The notes under the pieces are model-generated. The model did no database searches. It had not been told where the DNA came from and was given only the letters and a program-made list of their open reading frames with translations. Source: Ashinkailepas kermadecensis (Eukaryota; Arthropoda; Thecostraca; Neolepadidae). Taken from it: 64,000 nucleotides of DNA. The translations under genes were made by a program, and so were the position numbers. This document shows, one piece after another, positions 61,176 to 64,000 of this stretch; position 1 is the stretch's first letter; each line of letters starts with the position of its first letter. The stretch spans positions 970,001-1,034,000 of the forward strand of contig JAOTOM010005134.1 of NCBI GenBank assembly GCA_034440615.1, written 5' to 3'.

Positions 61176-62085
61176 GAACCTAAAAAAGTGGGCTGATCAA
61201 TGGCAGATGTCATTCAACCATGATAAGTGTAAGGTTGGGGCTGGGGCTGGAGGTGAGACTTTCAGATATACAATGGGAGGAAGGGAACTGGATATTATTG
61301 AAGAGGAAAGAGACTTAGGAGTGTTGGTTTCAAAAGACCTTAAAGCAGAAAAACAATGTATCTCAGCTAGGAACAGGGCACTCAGAATGCTTGGACTCAT
61401 TAATAGTAGTGTAAGATATAAGAGCAAGGAGGTCATGGAAAAAACTGTACTTAGTATATGTGCGACCCCACTTTGAATATTATGTACATGCATGGAGTTC
61501 CTACCTATAAAAATATATAGATAAGTTAGAAAGAGTGCAGCGCAAAGCCACTAAACTCATCAGTGGAATAGGTAACTTAGAATATGCTACCTATTCCACT
61601 TGACAAGTTGATGTGTAGGACAGTTAAGCGACAACAGGTATTCAGTCAAAGGGTTGTTGATCAGTGGAATAGGCTGCCTGCTGATGTTGTGGGGATTTCC
61701 TCATTGAATGTATTTAAAAGTAGGGTGGACAATTTTGTTACAGGAAAGTCTTGTTTTTTAGTTCTAATTTGTGATGGATGGGTGAGATTCATGCTAAGTG
61801 TACACGGCACCGACCCCTTTAAGCAGGCATGAATGCAGTTTGAAAATTATTGGTAAGGCATTCAATCCACATGTGATAAGAGGAATCAAGGGAATAGGGC
61901 TGGGTACCTAGGGTAGATAGGCATTGATAGGTGTGTGGGATGTTGATGGATGGTTTCTTTAGACTGTGGTGATGGTTGGGGTGGATCTTTTTACCGGGCT
62001 TATGGTATCTTCCGTTTACAGACTTAACTGGATGGCCCCTTGTGGCTCTTATTAAGTCTAAACACTTTACGACTTATTGATCCAC
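61176..62085 (+). pseudogene. CR1-type LINE ORF2, reverse transcriptase 3' part and 3' UTR
   Basis: Continuation after the nested element: NLKKWADQWQMSFNHDKCKV (from 61177), RDLGVLVSKDLK, LRMLGLINSSVRYKSKEVM, then a frame change near 61470. The C-terminal segment FSQRVVDQWNRLPADVVGIS (61640-61700) is followed by LNVFKSRVDNF. These are the thumb and tail of CR1 ORF2. The coding part stops near 61832; the 3' UTR runs to ttattaagtctaaacacttt acgacttattg at about 62085. The same 3' UTR occurs at 38040 and 16206. Confidence 0.86.
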
Positions 62086-64000
62086 CGCATACATCCGATG
62101 AAAACGGCTGCTCGTCTGATCAGCAGGTCGGCTCGTATCTGAGCTGACCACAGTTCTGGACGGGTCAGTCTAGCTCACACCACAAGACCACGACATGCTA
62201 CCATCAACCACGCGATGAGGTTCCAAGGTCTAGGACGTACCACGGCTGGGGAACACCTGACCAAGTGGGACGACTACCTACTTCCTGGCGTCGCCAGCAA
62301 CGCCGGCAGTATCTACCTCTGGGGCCTCACACCTCCCGACGAGTCATCATCTGCGACGCGATGCACGCGCTCGGACCAGGTTAGGTGATGTTGGGTTAGG
62401 TTAGTGTAGAATAGCTAATTTTGAGTTACCTCGGTTCAAATTCGCTTCGGTAAGGGGCGGGCGTAAACTCCACGGTATATGCGTAAGCTATGCATTGACG
62501 TACTTTTACGATTTTGAACACACCAACATGGTAGTGAGGTTGGTGTACATCTAATTTACATAGCCTGGTGTATAACCATACGCATAATCGTTTTAATACC
62601 ATGCACATCGTGAGTGAATGCACGAGCGATGAACTGATATAATGGGTTGTGAATTGCCTAATGGATTTCAGAATTTCTTGTGAAGGTAAATTCGCAATTT
62701 TAGTCCTTGCGTTGTGAAGCAACGAAGTTAGCGTCTGACAGTGCATTTAGTATCAGATTAGGTAACCAAGTCATAGCTGTATGTGTCTGAACTTGCCAGC
62801 CGCTGTCCCGCCACATCGCATTAGCTGGTACGACGCGCTAAGCTGCTGTGCCGACTGCCCCTCGTGACTTCCGCCAGGTGTGACAGGTCATGTGATACGG
62901 TCGCCGGTCAGTGAGGTGTGGAGGCCTACAGCGCTCAGTAGTCGCTGAGGAATTGTCGAAGAGGGTGGACTGTCACGCTGCTCTGAGCAGTCACTGAACG
63001 AGTGTACGTGGTCAGCCGGGCAAGCGCCCGGCTGCCGAATTTTGCCATTCGAAAGTCCAGCTAATGGAGGCCAGTTAGCAGATCAAGCAACAGCATCAAT
63101 ACATCCAGTGGCACATTCAGTCCCTGGTTCCAACTCGATCAGGCCGATTAAAAACCTAACGTTTCCCGGGAACAGAACTACTACTACACTTGCTGGGCCT
63201 GATGTACATCAAATCCCTTCAGTGTGGCACCATTACAGAACGTGTTCCACTCATCCACCTAGAGCCATTTGGCTCGTCCCAAACGAGTCTGAGCCATGCG
63301 GTATGATCCACTAGTGGATGTGGCCTCGAGGTTCTCACCCAACCCTCCAAGCCTGCCTCTCCGTCACCCCCCCCCCCCACAGCTTCCCCATCGGCGTGAC
63401 ATTGGCAGAAAAGCTCGAATCCCCCCCCCTGCCCTGCTGCTCATCCAGCATGGAACTTGGGAGTAACAAGACAATTCAACTCACTTGATGGCACCCCATG
63501 TCAGCGAAACGTTCCAGCATGGACGTTTGCGACAGTGAGCTTTGTATGGCGCTCACGGAGGTAATGCACGCGACGTGTAGATTCCCGCTCTGCCCACATG
63601 CTGCATCCGTACGCTCACTCAAATTCCAGACACCTATACTTGGCTCGGTTTTATTTCAGAAATTAGAGATACGACAGCTGTTCCGTGGCACGCCGACACC
63701 AAGCCCCACCCCACCCCACCCAGGCTGTCCGCCAGCGTTCCGACGCCGCAGTGCTGCCATCTCCCGGTAGCGCACATCAACCACAACAACCCAATGCCTG
63801 CACCATCATCTCAATGTGTCCGCCCGTTCTGCGACACCAGGGCGCGCGCGACCATGCGTTGCCGAAAACACCGCACGCCACAAGTCGACGGCTTCGCGTG
63901 ACGTCAGCACACCGTGACGTCACGACGGCGCTGCATCGCCTCGCGACGTGTGGACATCAATCGCGATTACCGCCGTCGGCGCGGCGGCGGTCCGGCCGCC
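62086..64000. other. Right-end DNA, no gene supported
   Basis: A short gggttaggttag stretch at about 62393-62403, poly-C tracts (63367-63379, 63421-63429), and rising CpG content to the right edge from about 63830. ORFs up to 106 codons lack recognisable domains. Confidence 0.4.

Noticed and set aside
62385..62405. Telomere-like ggttaggtt sequence
   Set aside because: Only two or three irregular TTAGG-like units; not a telomeric array.

Overview
This is invertebrate nuclear DNA. Spliced exons with GT/AG boundaries, CR1 and Penelope-like retroelements, Harbinger-like and hAT-like DNA transposons, a tRNA-derived SINE and many minisatellites and (TA)n tracts all point to an animal. The species cannot be named. 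An arthropod or another marine protostome fits the mixed, fairly GC-rich composition, but that is inference. There is no sign of operons, bacterial genes or phage.

The only host gene I can support lies on the minus strand. Three exons join in matching splice phases: exon 1 at 39257-39109 (signal peptide), exon 2 at 2974-2766 and exon 3 at 411-260. Together they give exactly 170 codons of the N-terminal prodomain of a TGF-beta superfamily ligand. The gene runs off the left edge, so the mature cystine-knot domain is outside the window. Intron 1 is about 36.1 kb and intron 2 about 2.35 kb, so positions 260 to 39257 are all within this gene. A CpG-rich region with two inverted CCAAT boxes lies just upstream of exon 1.

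Introns 1 and 2 are packed with tandem repeats with units of about 10 to 95 bp. The largest are the 95-bp array (6.3-7.7 kb), the 40-bp array (8.4-9.0 kb), the 24-bp array (10.8-11.7 kb), the 70-bp array (13.0-14.4 kb) and a 2-kb 33-bp array (35.2-37.2 kb). Long ORFs in these arrays are by-products of the repeats. Intron 1 also holds a decayed transposase (17.1-18.4 kb), CR1 3' tails, a hAT-like MITE family, a palindromic TAG-rich element and a Penelope GIY-YIG fragment.

The right part (39.8-64 kb) is upstream of the gene and made of mobile elements. In order these are a foldback element (40.7 kb), a frameshifted DDE transposon with terminal inverted repeats (44-45.3 kb), a tRNA-Val-like SINE with 14-bp target duplications (45.8-46.0 kb), two inverted Penelope-like elements between (TA)n tracts (52.2-54.9 kb), a hAT-type MITE with an 8-bp duplication (55.7-56.1 kb), and a CR1 LINE (57.4-62.1 kb). 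The CR1 reverse transcriptase is split by a 2.65-kb inverted-repeat element with a 7-bp duplication. That inserted element contains an unusual cluster of AGGTCA nuclear-receptor half-sites. No other host gene could be supported; the remaining intervals are described as empty or repetitive.
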